A stretch of 64,000 nt of DNA from Serratia sp. DD3 (GTDB lineage Bacteria > Pseudomonadota > Gammaproteobacteria > Enterobacterales > Enterobacteriaceae). The DNA is taken from assembly GCF_000496755.2 (NCBI RefSeq), contig NZ_AYKS02000067.1, positions 1-64,000 of the forward strand, in the 5' to 3' direction. Below the pieces are notes generated by a model, which was given only the letters and a program-made list of their open reading frames with translations, made no database searches and was not told where the DNA came from. Positions 26,909 through 36,928 of this stretch are shown in pieces. Made by a program: the position numbers and the translations under genes. Numbering within the stretch: position 1 is the first letter of the stretch; every line of letters begins with the position of its first letter.

Positions 26909-28504
26909 ATGACACATTTTACAGAGCAGCAAGACAGCGGGCGGCAGTTTATTGGCGGTGAACGTGTCGCTGAAGGTGAACGTAAACTGGTCAGTCTCTG
27001 TGCGGCGAATGGCCAGCCTAGCGGATATCGTTTTTATCAGGGGACAGCCACTGAAGTGGATCGTGCAGCGTTAGCCGCTGCACGGGCTTTCCCCGCCTAT
27101 AGTCAGACCGATGCAGCACAAAGAGCCGATTTTCTTGCGGGTATTGCGGATGAGCTGGATGCACTGGGTGATGAGTTTATTGCGTTGGTGGCGGCAGAGA
27201 CCGCCTTACCTGTAGCAAGGATCCAAGGGGAACGTGCCAGAACCAGTGGGCAGATGCGGCTGTTTGCAGCGCTATTGCGACGTGGTGATTTTTACGGTGC
27301 ACGCATCGATAGCGCATTACCGCACAGGACACCGCTGCCACGCCCTGATCTGCGCCAGTACCGCGTAGCAATCGGGCCTGTGGCGATATTTGGTGCCAGT
27401 AATTTTCCCCTGGCCTTTTCCACCGCAGGGGGGGATACCGCCGCAGCGTTGGCAGCCGGTTGTCCGGTGGTGTTTAAAGCACATAGCGGTCATATGGCGA
27501 CGGCAGAGTGGGTTGGGCGCGCCATTGAACGGGCGAGAGTTAAACACGCTATGCCTGCTGGGGTATTTAATATGCTGTATGGCGGTCAGATCGGTGCTGA
27601 TTTAGTACAACATCCAGAAATCAAAGCGGTTGGATTTACCGGTTCACTGGCGGGTGGCCGGGCGTTGTTTGATCTGGCGATGCGTCGCCCGCAACCTATC
27701 CCAGTTTTTGCTGAGATGTCGAGCATTAACCCCGTGGTGGTGATGCCGCAGGCGTTGAGTTCAGGTGCCGAGCGGATTGCGCAAGATCTGGCGGCATCGT
27801 TCACCTTGGGATGTGGCCAGCTTTGTACCAAGCCTGGAGTCATTATCGGTGTGCGGTCCAGCAATTTTGAGCGTTTTGTCAACAAGTTATGCCAAGAGGT
27901 AACTTCTTCCCCAGCGCAAACCATGCTGAACCCAGGGACATTACAGAGCTTTCAACAGGGTATCATCGCCTTAGAGCAGCACCCGAGGATTGAGCGGATT
28001 GCTGGGCAGAGTGGTGTTGCCGAGCAGGCATCGGCGCAACTGTTTCGTGCGGATATTGCTTTGTTGCTTGATCAGTCTCCCCTGTTGCAAGAAGAGGTCT
28101 TTGGCCCGGTTGCCGTGGTCGTTGAAGCGGCCAATGAAGCCGAGTTGTTTCAGGCTTTACAGGGTCTGCAAGGACAACTGACCGCCACCCTGATTGGTGA
28201 AGAGGCAGAAATTGCACAAGCCCATTCACTTACACAGCTACTGACGCATAAAGCCGGGCGATTAATCATCAATGGTTACCCGACTGGCGTCGAGGTGTGT
28301 GATGCGATGGTTCATGGTGGGCCTTATCCCGCCACCAGTGATGCCAGAGGGACGTCGGTCGGTACACTCGCGATTGAGCGTTTTTTACGCCCAGTCTGCT
28401 TCCAAAATTACCCTCAAATCCTGCTACCGGATGCCTTGCAGGATACCAACCCACTCAATTTATTGCGTTTAGTCAATGGCGTTTATACCCGCGAATCATT
28501 ATGA
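26909..28504 (+). CDS. Aldehyde dehydrogenase, likely 2,5-dioxopentanoate (2-oxoglutarate semialdehyde) dehydrogenase
   Basis: This 531-aa NAD(P)-dependent aldehyde dehydrogenase converts 2-oxoglutarate semialdehyde to 2-oxoglutarate, the last step of hydroxyproline, arabinose and glucarate breakdown. Catalytic Cys306 is in LGCGQLCTKPG, the general base Glu269 in PVFAEMSSINP, and the cofactor motif GFTGSLAGGRALFDLA around residue 242. The FGASNFPLAFSTAGGDTAAALAAGCPVVFKAH block is typical of the KGSADH subgroup. Start ATG behind AATGGAG. It is the second gene of the plus-strand arm. Confidence 0.9.
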   Translation: MTHFTEQQDSGRQFIGGERVAEGERKLVSLCAANGQPSGYRFYQGTATEVDRAALAAARAFPAYSQTDAAQRADFLAGIADELDALGDEFIALVAAETALPVARIQGERARTSGQMRLFAALLRRGDFYGARIDSALPHRTPLPRPDLRQYRVAIGPVAIFGASNFPLAFSTAGGDTAAALAAGCPVVFKAHSGHMATAEWVGRAIERARVKHAMPAGVFNMLYGGQIGADLVQHPEIKAVGFTGSLAGGRALFDLAMRRPQPIPVFAEMSSINPVVVMPQALSSGAERIAQDLAASFTLGCGQLCTKPGVIIGVRSSNFERFVNKLCQEVTSSPAQTMLNPGTLQSFQQGIIALEQHPRIERIAGQSGVAEQASAQLFRADIALLLDQSPLLQEEVFGPVAVVVEAANEAELFQALQGLQGQLTATLIGEEAEIAQAHSLTQLLTHKAGRLIINGYPTGVEVCDAMVHGGPYPATSDARGTSVGTLAIERFLRPVCFQNYPQILLPDALQDTNPLNLLRLVNGVYTRESL

Positions 28505-28529
28505 AGCTCATCAATAGAGGGTTACATCA

Positions 28530-30134
28530 ATGTCACTATCTCAATGCGAAACACCTATTCAGAGTAAGGGTCTTGTTCAAGGAAGGTTTAAAAAGCGGCT
28601 GACGCTGACCGATTTAACATTTATTGGTCTGGGGGCCATTTTTGGTTCCGGCTGGCTGTTCGCAGCCAGCCATGTGGCTGCCATTGCCGGGCCTGCCGGG
28701 ATTTACTCTTGGCTGATTGGTGGGGTTGCTGTGTTGCTTCTAGGGATTGTCTATTGTGAACTGGGGGCGGCCTTGCCCAAGGCGGGCGGGGTGATCCGTT
28801 ACCCCGTTTTTTCACATGGCGAGTTGATGGGGTATTTAATGGGGTCGATTACCCTTATTGCCTTCTCCAGCCTGATCGCCATTGAAGTGGTCGCCGCGCG
28901 CCAATATGCGGCAGCCTGGTTTCCCTCGTTGACACAAGTCGGTTCCAGCAGCCCGACCCTGCTTGGGTGGGGCGTGCAGTTGGCACTGCTCTGCTTCTTC
29001 TTTTACTTGAACTATTACAGTGTCAAAACGTTCGCCAAGTCCAATAACATCATCAGTATTTTCAAGTTTGTGGTGCCGCTACTGGTGATTGGTGTCCTGT
29101 TTACTTTTTTCAACCCCGATAATCTCACTGTACAAGGGATTGCGCCATTTGGTGCTGCTGGGGTGCAATCGGCGATCTCTGCGGGTGGGATAATTTTTGC
29201 TTATCTGGGGCTGACCCCCATTGTTTCGGTGGCCGGTGAGGTAGAAAATCCGCAGCGTACTATTCCGATCGCCCTGATCCTGTCGGTGGTGCTTTCCACA
29301 ATTATCTATGTGATGTTGCAACTGGCGTTTCTTGGTGGGGTGCCTACGGCGTTACTTGCCAATGGCTGGGGCTCGATAGTGCAACATTTCACTCTGCCTT
29401 ATCGCGATATTGCGTTGATGCTCGGGGTGGGGTGGTTGGCATTTTTAGTGGTGAGTGACGCGGTGGTCTCACCCAGTGGTACCGGTAATATTTACATGAA
29501 TGCCACACCGCGAGTGGTGTACGGTTGGGCCCGCAGTGGGACTTTATTTAAGGTTTTCACGCGGATTGATGCTGACTCCGGCATCCCTCGCCCTGCTCTA
29601 TGGCTGACGTTTGGTCTGTCGATTTTCTGGACGCTTCCCTTCCCCTCGTGGGAAACCCTAATCGGTGTGGTGTCTGCCGCGCTGGTACTGAGTTATGCGC
29701 TGGCCCCGGTGACGGCCGCAGGGCTGCGCCGCAACGCCCCCGATCTGAAACGCCCCTTCTATGTACGCGGGTTCGCTGTGTTGGCTCCACTGTCATTTAT
29801 TATTTCAGCCCTGATTGTCTACTGGTCTGGCTGGGGCACGGTGTCTTGGCTCTTAGGGCTGCAAATCGCCATGTTTGTGGTGTATGTGCTGTGTAAGAAA
29901 TTTGTTCCGGTAGATAAGGTCAGTTTTAAGCAACAGGTGTTTTCGTCTTTCTGGCTGATCGGTTTTTATGCCCTGATGATGGCGGCTTCTTACCTGGGGA
30001 CTTTTGGCGGGCGCGGTATCGTGCCTGAGCCTTGGGATACCTTGATGGTCGCGGTGATCGCATTGCTGGTGTTTTATTGGGGGGCTCATACTTGTTTGCC
30101 GAAGGCCAATTTGCCCCATGACGATGAGGATTGA
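28530..30134 (+). CDS. APC superfamily amino acid permease (probable hydroxyproline transporter)
   Basis: This 534-aa inner-membrane transporter has about twelve hydrophobic segments. The first helix shows the APC substrate motif FIGLGAIFGSGWLFA, and the sixth-helix region has GGIIFAYLGLTPIVSVAGEVENPQRTIPIALI. Start ATG after AGAGGG. Position inside the catabolic operon, between the dehydrogenase and the Ldh-family gene, makes uptake of hydroxyproline (or proline-like amino acids) the natural guess. The specificity is not visible in the sequence. Confidence 0.85.
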   Translation: MSLSQCETPIQSKGLVQGRFKKRLTLTDLTFIGLGAIFGSGWLFAASHVAAIAGPAGIYSWLIGGVAVLLLGIVYCELGAALPKAGGVIRYPVFSHGELMGYLMGSITLIAFSSLIAIEVVAARQYAAAWFPSLTQVGSSSPTLLGWGVQLALLCFFFYLNYYSVKTFAKSNNIISIFKFVVPLLVIGVLFTFFNPDNLTVQGIAPFGAAGVQSAISAGGIIFAYLGLTPIVSVAGEVENPQRTIPIALILSVVLSTIIYVMLQLAFLGGVPTALLANGWGSIVQHFTLPYRDIALMLGVGWLAFLVVSDAVVSPSGTGNIYMNATPRVVYGWARSGTLFKVFTRIDADSGIPRPALWLTFGLSIFWTLPFPSWETLIGVVSAALVLSYALAPVTAAGLRRNAPDLKRPFYVRGFAVLAPLSFIISALIVYWSGWGTVSWLLGLQIAMFVVYVLCKKFVPVDKVSFKQQVFSSFWLIGFYALMMAASYLGTFGGRGIVPEPWDTLMVAVIALLVFYWGAHTCLPKANLPHDDED

Positions 30135-30155
30135 TGAACAATGGAGACAGCGTGT

Positions 30156-31193
30156 ATGAAAGATCGGGAAAGTACGGTACAGATGACGGTGGCGCAGGTG
30201 CATCAGTTAGCTTATTCAGCTCTGTTATCGAATGGGTTCAGCGAGCGGCATGCGCAGGTGGTGGCGGAAAATGTCACGGCGGGTGAGCGTGACGGTTGTG
30301 CCTCGCATGGTCTCTATCGGCTGTTGGGTTGTGTCCATTCGCTTAAGGCTGGCAAAGTGTCTGCGGATGCCATGCCGGTGATTACACGCCAGACACCCGC
30401 GTTGGTACGCGCGGATGCACAGGGAGCATTCTCGTTATTGGCGCATCGACAAGCGCTTCCTTTATTGATTGAGCAGACCCGTCAATTAGGCATTGGCGTA
30501 TTGGCGATCAATAATTGTGTCCATTTTTCTGCGTTATGGATGGACATTGAGCCCCTGACGGAAGCGGGTCTGGTTGCCTTGGCATTTACCCCCAGCCATG
30601 CTTGGGTTACCCCTGCGGGGGGGCATCGTCCACTGTTTGGCACGAATCCCATTGCTTTTGGTTGGCCTCGGCCGAACCATCCACCTTTTATCTTTGACTT
30701 GGCCACCAGCATGGTGGCAAGAGGTGAGATTGAGCTGCATCGGCGAGCCGGGAAACCGATCCCCGAAGGGTGGGGGATCACCGCTCAGGGCGAGGCAACA
30801 ACGGATGCGGCTGCGGTGCTGGAAGGGGCGATGCTGACCTTTGGGGGCCATAAAGGCTCGGCGTTAGCGGCCATGGTTGAGTTGATTGCCGGTCCGTTGA
30901 TCGGCGATATGACCAGTGTTGAATCGCTGGCCTTTGATGAGGGGACTCGCTCATCGCCACGTGGTGGGGAACTGATTATTGCCATTGATCCAGAGCGCTT
31001 TTTGGGGGCAGAAAAAGAGCAGCATTTTTCTCGAGCTGAAAAGATGTTCGCCGAGATGGTCAGCCAGGGGGCCAGGCTGCCCGGACAGCGCCGTTACCTG
31101 GCGCGTGAACGGGCTCTGAAACAGGGCTTGGCGATCCCACAGGCGTTATATCAGGATATAAAAGGGTTAATTCAACCTTCATACGCTAAATAA
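30156..31193 (+). CDS. Ldh/malate dehydrogenase family oxidoreductase, probable 1-pyrroline-2-carboxylate type imine reductase
   Basis: This 345-aa NAD(P)H-dependent enzyme is of the Ldh2/DpkA fold, not the common Rossmann MDH. Family blocks seen: ERDGCASHGLYRLLGCVHSL, GVLAINNCVHFSALW, FGTNPIAFGWPRP and FGGHKGSALAAMVELIAGPL. The ATG at 30156 is preferred because GGAGAC lies 8 nt before it; an ATG at 30141 is also in frame. In such clusters, family members reduce 1-pyrroline-2-carboxylate or piperideine-2-carboxylate to L-proline or pipecolate. It could recover L-proline or remove a side product. The main 4-hydroxyproline route does not need it. Confidence 0.82.
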   Translation: MKDRESTVQMTVAQVHQLAYSALLSNGFSERHAQVVAENVTAGERDGCASHGLYRLLGCVHSLKAGKVSADAMPVITRQTPALVRADAQGAFSLLAHRQALPLLIEQTRQLGIGVLAINNCVHFSALWMDIEPLTEAGLVALAFTPSHAWVTPAGGHRPLFGTNPIAFGWPRPNHPPFIFDLATSMVARGEIELHRRAGKPIPEGWGITAQGEATTDAAAVLEGAMLTFGGHKGSALAAMVELIAGPLIGDMTSVESLAFDEGTRSSPRGGELIIAIDPERFLGAEKEQHFSRAEKMFAEMVSQGARLPGQRRYLARERALKQGLAIPQALYQDIKGLIQPSYAK

Positions 31194-31263
31194 TAGACTT
31201 AAGCTCAACAGCGCCGCCGCTTTATTGAGATTGATGACGAGTATAAAAACACTTGGCGTTTTT

Positions 31264-31295
31264 CATCAGCATTTGAGCAGACTCAAATGCTGATG
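31264..31295. terminator. Perfect hairpin between convergent operons
   Basis: CATCAGCATTTGAG (31264-31277) and CTCAAATGCTGATG (31282-31295) form a perfect 14-bp stem with a CAGA loop, directly before the malT stop codon. It should stop or protect both transcripts. A long T-run is lacking on both sides. Confidence 0.7.
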
Positions 31296-31297
31296 TT

Positions 31298-34012
31298 CTA
31301 AGCGCCGTAACCCATCATTTTCAGCAATTGTTGTGCCTGTTGTACCGCTTCTTGCCGGTGGGCGACCCCGAGCTTTTGATACAGATTACGGATATGGGTT
31401 TTGATGGTGGTGGCAGCCACATCCAGTTCATTGGCGATCTGTTCATTGCTGTAACCGGAGTAAATCAGCCCCAACACTTGCCATTCACGCTGGGTCAGGG
31501 GGCTGGTGCGGATCAGCTCCGGTACTTGCGGATGCGTCAGCAGTTTATCGACAAAGTTTTCGTCAAAATGGGCAAATTTGTGGCGATGGTGCTGGTTAAT
31601 ATCGCGCAGAATACGTTGCGCACGATGTTGTTCCATTTCCGGCAAGGTGTTGAGCTGAAGCAATTGACGTAATTGTTGGGCTATCGGTTCCCCTTCGATA
31701 ACAAAGTGGCTGATAAACCCGGTACGATTAGCCAGTGAAAGCGCCTCTATCAGAACCCGTAACGCATCGCTTTTGCGGTCCATCTGCCAGTAGAGTTGAT
31801 TGCTGAGCAGTAAATTACGGTTGAGGTCGCTTACCAGGCGCAGGCGGCGAGCATTATCGTTTAATTCGTCGAGCACCACTTCTGCTTCTTCATACTGACC
31901 AAGCAGGACTTGCACACGGGCAATATTACGCCATTGCCCCTGCATAAAGTGGTTGTCCGCCATGCCGGGTTTTTCGGTATGGCGGAGCCAATGGGCCGCC
32001 GCAGTGGTATCACCGGTCATCTGCCAATAAATCACGCGTGGTTTATCCGCATTGGTGATCCAGTCGCGGTGGTATTGCGCGCCTTGTTGCAGGTCGTCGC
32101 AACGTTGCAAATAGCGGTTGGCATTATCCAGATCGCCCCGTGCCAAGGCGCATTTTGCCAACATGGCCAAGCATTGTAACTGTTGCTGGGGTTGGTAGTT
32201 GGCTAAAATCTTCAACCCTTCACGGGCAGCCTCTTCCGCTTCACCCAATCTTGACCATGACCAGAGAAGTTGTGAGCGGATACGCAGTAGGAACTCGTGC
32301 ATGGGCAGTTGTTCCAGATGCTGCTCATGTACCAGTTCGAAGGCTTTTTCCTGGGTTTCATAGGCGGCTTGCAGAAAACCTTGGGCAATCAGAATCTCAC
32401 TCTGTTGTAACAGAGCCCACAGCGCATAATGATAAGTTTGATGGCGACGGGCCATCTGTTCTGTCTGTTGCATTATCGGCAACGCTCGCGCCAGCTCGCC
32501 TTTACAATGGTGAACTTCACCGGTCACCGAAGTGGTCACGATGCGACTGTAATAACTGGACAGTGGCAGGAATTTTAAGGCTTCGCTGGCTAACCGCGCG
32601 GCTTCTTCCGGTTTGCCGGCGTTGATGGCCACTTGGGCTCGCAGTGCGTCAAACTCCGCATGCAACGTTTGGTCAATGGTGAGTTGCTGCTGGCGCATGG
32701 CCTGTTCAGCCCGCTCCAGTTGGGTGTTGACTTCGTTGTAACGGTGTTGGCTTTGTGCCAACCAGGCTTGCAATAGCGCCAGTTTGGGTATCTGCACCAG
32801 TTGTTCATAAGGTAATGCGTTTAAGCACTCCTCTAACAGTGCCAGCTCACTGTGGTGGAACAGCGACCAGGCATGTTGCAACAGGATGTCGCGTAACATG
32901 CTGACATCGCTGGCTGCCAACGCATGGTGAATGGCCTCTGCCGGGTAACCCAGTGCCAGCCAGCCTTCGGCGGCGGTATGATGCAAGTCTGGTAACTCCA
33001 GCGCCAATTCCCACTGGCAGCGCTGACGCAAAAATGAGGCGAAAAGTGGGTGGAAGCAGAACCATTCACCGGTATCGTCCATGCGATGGATAAATAACCC
33101 TTGCCGCTCCAGCTCTTCCAGCCGCTGTTGGCCATTATCTTCCCCCGTCAGGCGAACGATCAGTGAGTCGTTCATTGAGCGCAATACGGAACAACGCAAC
33201 AGAAATGCCCGGGAATGGGGATCAACGCGATCCAGGACTTCATCAGCCAGATAATCGGAAAGGTGGCTAGCGTTGAGCCGGGCCAGACGTTTGGCGGATT
33301 GTTGAGCCGATGAGGGAGATTGGCGAGCCGAGAGGGCGATCAGCTGTAGTGCGGTTGCCCAGCCAGCAACTTCATCGCACAGGCTGCTACTGTCATCTTG
33401 TTCTAGAGGTGAGCTCAGACGGCAGTCAAAGAACTGTTTGGCCTCCGGATGGGTAAACGCCAGTTGTTGTGTATTCAATTCTAATAATTGGTCGCGTACG
33501 CGCAGGTTGGCGATGCCAATTGGCGGTAAGGTGCGCGTGAGCAAAAATAGCGTCAGATTCTCTGGCTGGTAGCGCAGGAAGAAACGCATCGCTTCGTGGA
33601 TCAGGTCATTGGTGATCAGATGGTAATCATCAATCACCAGGTACAAAGGTTGATGCCAATCAGAAAGCTCAATAAACAGTTGTGAAAAGAGTGTGGAGAG
33701 ACTGGCGTACTGGTGTTTTTGGCTTAATGCTTCACTTTTCACGCAGTGGCCGTTAGTCGCTTGCTGTAGCGCGGCGATCAGATAACTGGCAAAGCGCTCT
33801 GGCTGGTTGTCACTCTCGTCCAGAGAATACCAACCCAAATCAGATTTATCGGCGGCCCACTGTGCCACTAAGGTGGTCTTACCATATCCTGCGGGGCAAT
33901 TGACCAACGTCAGGCGATAGTTCGCTGCACCGGCTAACTTCGCCAGTAGACGTTCACGTACCACGGTATTTTGTAGCCGTACCGGGCGGCTCAGTTTTGA
34001 TGGAATCAGCAT
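31298..34012 (-). CDS. malT: Maltose regulon transcriptional activator MalT
   Basis: This 904-aa ATP-dependent activator (STAND class) of the maltose regulon is turned on by maltotriose and ATP. The start at [23 protein letters not shown] is fixed by alignment with E. coli MalT (901 aa). Walker A is [14 protein letters not shown] (about 39-52). The TPR-like sensor region fills the middle, and the LuxR-type HTH is at the end ([45 protein letters not shown]). It is divergent from malPQ. A good CRP half-site, GATCACATT, lies upstream at 34208-34216. Confidence 0.97.
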   Translation of the reverse strand: MLIPSKLSRPVRLQNTVVRERLLAKLAGAANYRLTLVNCPAGYGKTTLVAQWAADKSDLGWYSLDESDNQPERFASYLIAALQQATNGHCVKSEALSQKHQYASLSTLFSQLFIELSDWHQPLYLVIDDYHLITNDLIHEAMRFFLRYQPENLTLFLLTRTLPPIGIANLRVRDQLLELNTQQLAFTHPEAKQFFDCRLSSPLEQDDSSSLCDEVAGWATALQLIALSARQSPSSAQQSAKRLARLNASHLSDYLADEVLDRVDPHSRAFLLRCSVLRSMNDSLIVRLTGEDNGQQRLEELERQGLFIHRMDDTGEWFCFHPLFASFLRQRCQWELALELPDLHHTAAEGWLALGYPAEAIHHALAASDVSMLRDILLQHAWSLFHHSELALLEECLNALPYEQLVQIPKLALLQAWLAQSQHRYNEVNTQLERAEQAMRQQQLTIDQTLHAEFDALRAQVAINAGKPEEAARLASEALKFLPLSSYYSRIVTTSVTGEVHHCKGELARALPIMQQTEQMARRHQTYHYALWALLQQSEILIAQGFLQAAYETQEKAFELVHEQHLEQLPMHEFLLRIRSQLLWSWSRLGEAEEAAREGLKILANYQPQQQLQCLAMLAKCALARGDLDNANRYLQRCDDLQQGAQYHRDWITNADKPRVIYWQMTGDTTAAAHWLRHTEKPGMADNHFMQGQWRNIARVQVLLGQYEEAEVVLDELNDNARRLRLVSDLNRNLLLSNQLYWQMDRKSDALRVLIEALSLANRTGFISHFVIEGEPIAQQLRQLLQLNTLPEMEQHRAQRILRDINQHHRHKFAHFDENFVDKLLTHPQVPELIRTSPLTQREWQVLGLIYSGYSNEQIANELDVAATTIKTHIRNLYQKLGVAHRQEAVQQAQQLLKMMGYGA

Positions 34013-34513
34013 AATATTCCAGATGTAAAGTATGGTCCCTGCCGCTGAAGGAGTCGCTAACAGCATCTCCTTGTAACATGATCCTGTTTTACTACTGAAG
34101 TTGCACTAATTATTTTGTGGTTCGTAATTAATAGCGCTTATTAAATTCGAACATCAGCAAACGTAATGCAACAAGGATAAGTTTTGGCTTAGAGTTTAAT
34201 TGCTATTGATCACATTTTTTAGGTAGACACCATCGCAGTTTGTTGTATAGACAGGTAGTAATGCCCTTGTCTATTACAGGGTAATAAGGATAGGTTAATG
34301 TCGTAGACCAGCCCGCTATTTTGCTGTGCATTGATGACTCTTATGAGTTAATGGCTTCGCTAGAAGGGGGTTAAACAGTGTCCAAGATCACAATTCCAGC
34401 TACGCCCCAATCCTCCTCCCCAGCTAATCCTCAAGCGGGATGATGCTGTTATCTCTTCTCCCCGGCACGATAGTGAAAAAATTGGCTCATTTATCCGATA
34501 GAGAGTTTTTCTT
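34013..34513. promoter_or_regulatory. malT-malPQ divergent control region
   Basis: About 500 bp without genes. Near the malT side are AT-rich sequence and the CRP-like right half GATCACATT (34208-34216). A 26-bp inverted repeat with TAGACA/TGTCTA ends lies at 34248-34273. Near malP are the MalT boxes described separately. The malP ribosome site is weak (AGAGAG at 34500-34505). Confidence 0.6.
34412..34463 (+). promoter_or_regulatory. MalT boxes of the malPQ promoter
   Basis: Read on the minus strand, 34412-34421 is GGGGAGGAGG, a full match to the MalT consensus GGGGA(T/G)GAGG. Related sequences are GGGGAGAAGA (minus strand, 34454-34463) and GGGATGATGC (plus strand, 34437-34446). They lie 50-100 bp before malP. 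Confidence 0.75.
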
Positions 34514-36919
34514 ATGCCACAACTTATGCTCGATAAGGGTGTTTTTCAGGCTGCGCTGACTCGTCAGTGGCAGCGTTTTGGCCTCATCTCCGCACAGCAG
34601 ATGACTCAGCATCAATGGTGGGAAGCTGTGAGTGCAGCTCTTGCCGAACAATTGGGCGCACAGCCAGCACCGAGTAAAAACAGCCTTTCGTTGCGCCATG
34701 TGAACTACATCTCAATGGAATTTCTGATTGGCCGCCTGACCGCCAATAATCTGATCAATCTTGGTTGGTATGACACTGTAGAAACCGTACTGGCAGAGCA
34801 GAATGTGAAATTGGCGGACCTATTGGAACAGGAAACTGACCCGGCATTGGGGAATGGTGGCTTGGGGCGTTTAGCTGCCTGTTTCCTCGACTCAATGGCC
34901 ACCGTTGAGCAACCGGCTACGGGTTATGGTTTGAACTACCAATATGGTTTGTTCCGTCAATCCTTCAAAGAGGGGCGGCAACAAGAGGCACCGGATAATT
35001 GGCAGCGCGAGAGTTACCCCTGGTTCCGCCATAATGCGGCGTTGTCAGTGGATGTGGGTATCGGTGGCAAGCTGGAGAAGTTGGCCGATGGCCGTGAGTT
35101 ATGGCATCCGGCATTCACTCTGCGCGGTGAGGCTTGGGATTTGCCGGTGATCGGCTACCGCAATGGCGTCACCCAGCCGCTACGTTTGTGGCAGGCAAGC
35201 CATGCTCATCCGTTTGATTTGGCGGCGTTCAATGAGGGTAAATTCCTGCAGGCGGAAAAACAGGGTGTTGAAGCGGCCAAGCTGACCCAAGTGCTCTATC
35301 CGAATGATAACCACCAGGCGGGTAAGCGCCTACGCTTGATGCAGCAGTATTTCCAATGCGCTTGCTCAGTGGCTGACATTCTGCGTAAACACCATCAGGC
35401 TGGGCGTAAGATTGAAGATTTACCCAAGTACGAAGTGATCCAGCTTAATGACACCCATCCGACCATCGCCATTCCTGAGCTGCTACGAATTCTGCTCGAT
35501 GAGCACCAATTGGATTGGGATGCCGCTTGGGCGATTACCAGCCAGACCTTTGCTTATACTAACCACACATTGATGCCAGAGGCGCTGGAGTGTTGGGACA
35601 CCAAGCTGGTGCGCAGCCTGCTGCCGCGCCATTTCTCGATTATTATGCAGATCAACGCCAACTTTAAGCGGGTGGTGGAAAAGCAGTGGCCGGGTGATGA
35701 GACGGTTTGGGGCAAACTGGCGGTGGTTCATAACAAACAGGTACGCATGGCTAACCTCTGTGTTGTCAGCGGCTTTGCGGTTAACGGTGTGGCACAGTTG
35801 CACTCGGACCTGGTGGTGAAAGACCTGTTCCCGGAATATCACCAACTATGGCCAAATAAGTTCCACAATGTCACTAACGGCATCACCCCACGGCGCTGGC
35901 TCAAGCAGTGTAACCCACAGTTGTCACAGCTTATCGACAGCACCTTGAAAGTGGAGTGGGCTAATGACCTTGATGCTTTGCGTGGGTTGGAAAAATATGC
36001 CGAAGATGGCGCATTCTGTGACAAATACCAGCAGATTAAGCGCGATAACAAGGTGGCGTTGGCCAACTATGTTCACCAGGTGATGGGGCTGACACTCAAC
36101 CCGGACGCCATCTTTGATGTGCAGATCAAACGCCTGCACGAGTACAAGCGGCAACATCTTAACCTGCTACATATCCTTTCGCTGTATCGCCAACTGCGTG
36201 ATAACCCGCAATTGGATATCGTGCCTCGGGTGTTTTTGTTTGGTGCCAAAGCGGCACCGGGTTACGACCTGGCGAAGAATATTATCTACGCCATCAATCA
36301 GGTAGCAGAAAAAATCAATAACGATCCGCTCGTTAAGGAACGCCTGAAGGTGGTCTTTATTCCTGACTATCGCGTTTCTGTCGCTGAATTGATGATCCCT
36401 GCCGCTGACGTTTCTGAACAGATTTCTACGGCGGGCAAAGAGGCTTCAGGTACAGGTAATATGAAATTGGCACTCAATGGTGCCCTGACCGTCGGTACGC
36501 TGGATGGTGCCAATGTCGAGATCGCACAGCAGGTGGGTGAGGATAATATCTTTATTTTTGGTAACACGGTGGAACAGGTGAAGGCCCTGCTGGCTAAAGG
36601 CTATGATCCGCGTAGTTATTGTAAGAAAGATAAACACCTGAAAACGCTGCTTGATGAGTTGGCGAGTGGCGCATTCAGCCATGGTGATAAGCACGCCTTT
36701 GACATGATGTTACACAGCTTGTTGGCGGGGGGAGATCCTTATCTGGTATTGGCCGATTTTGCTGGCTACTGCACGGCGCAACAGCAGGTGGATCAATTGT
36801 ATCGTGACAGCGGTGAATGGACACGACGTACTATCCTTAACACAGCCCGTGTAGGTATGTTCAGTTCTGACCGTTCGATTCGCGACTACCAGCAGCGCAT
36901 TTGGCAGGCCAAGCGTTAA
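34514..36919 (+). CDS. malP: Maltodextrin phosphorylase
   Basis: This PLP enzyme phosphorolyses linear maltodextrins to glucose-1-phosphate. It has 801 aa (797 in E. coli) and follows E. coli MalP throughout. Blocks: [42 protein letters not shown], and the PLP-lysine region [29 protein letters not shown]. It lacks nothing visible. First gene of malPQ, with malQ 9 bp downstream. It is a paralogue of glgP at 14165. The two share the fold but differ in the N-terminal glycogen-storage region. Confidence 0.97.
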   Translation: MPQLMLDKGVFQAALTRQWQRFGLISAQQMTQHQWWEAVSAALAEQLGAQPAPSKNSLSLRHVNYISMEFLIGRLTANNLINLGWYDTVETVLAEQNVKLADLLEQETDPALGNGGLGRLAACFLDSMATVEQPATGYGLNYQYGLFRQSFKEGRQQEAPDNWQRESYPWFRHNAALSVDVGIGGKLEKLADGRELWHPAFTLRGEAWDLPVIGYRNGVTQPLRLWQASHAHPFDLAAFNEGKFLQAEKQGVEAAKLTQVLYPNDNHQAGKRLRLMQQYFQCACSVADILRKHHQAGRKIEDLPKYEVIQLNDTHPTIAIPELLRILLDEHQLDWDAAWAITSQTFAYTNHTLMPEALECWDTKLVRSLLPRHFSIIMQINANFKRVVEKQWPGDETVWGKLAVVHNKQVRMANLCVVSGFAVNGVAQLHSDLVVKDLFPEYHQLWPNKFHNVTNGITPRRWLKQCNPQLSQLIDSTLKVEWANDLDALRGLEKYAEDGAFCDKYQQIKRDNKVALANYVHQVMGLTLNPDAIFDVQIKRLHEYKRQHLNLLHILSLYRQLRDNPQLDIVPRVFLFGAKAAPGYDLAKNIIYAINQVAEKINNDPLVKERLKVVFIPDYRVSVAELMIPAADVSEQISTAGKEASGTGNMKLALNGALTVGTLDGANVEIAQQVGEDNIFIFGNTVEQVKALLAKGYDPRSYCKKDKHLKTLLDELASGAFSHGDKHAFDMMLHSLLAGGDPYLVLADFAGYCTAQQQVDQLYRDSGEWTRRTILNTARVGMFSSDRSIRDYQQRIWQAKR

Positions 36920-36928
36920 GGAGAGCGA

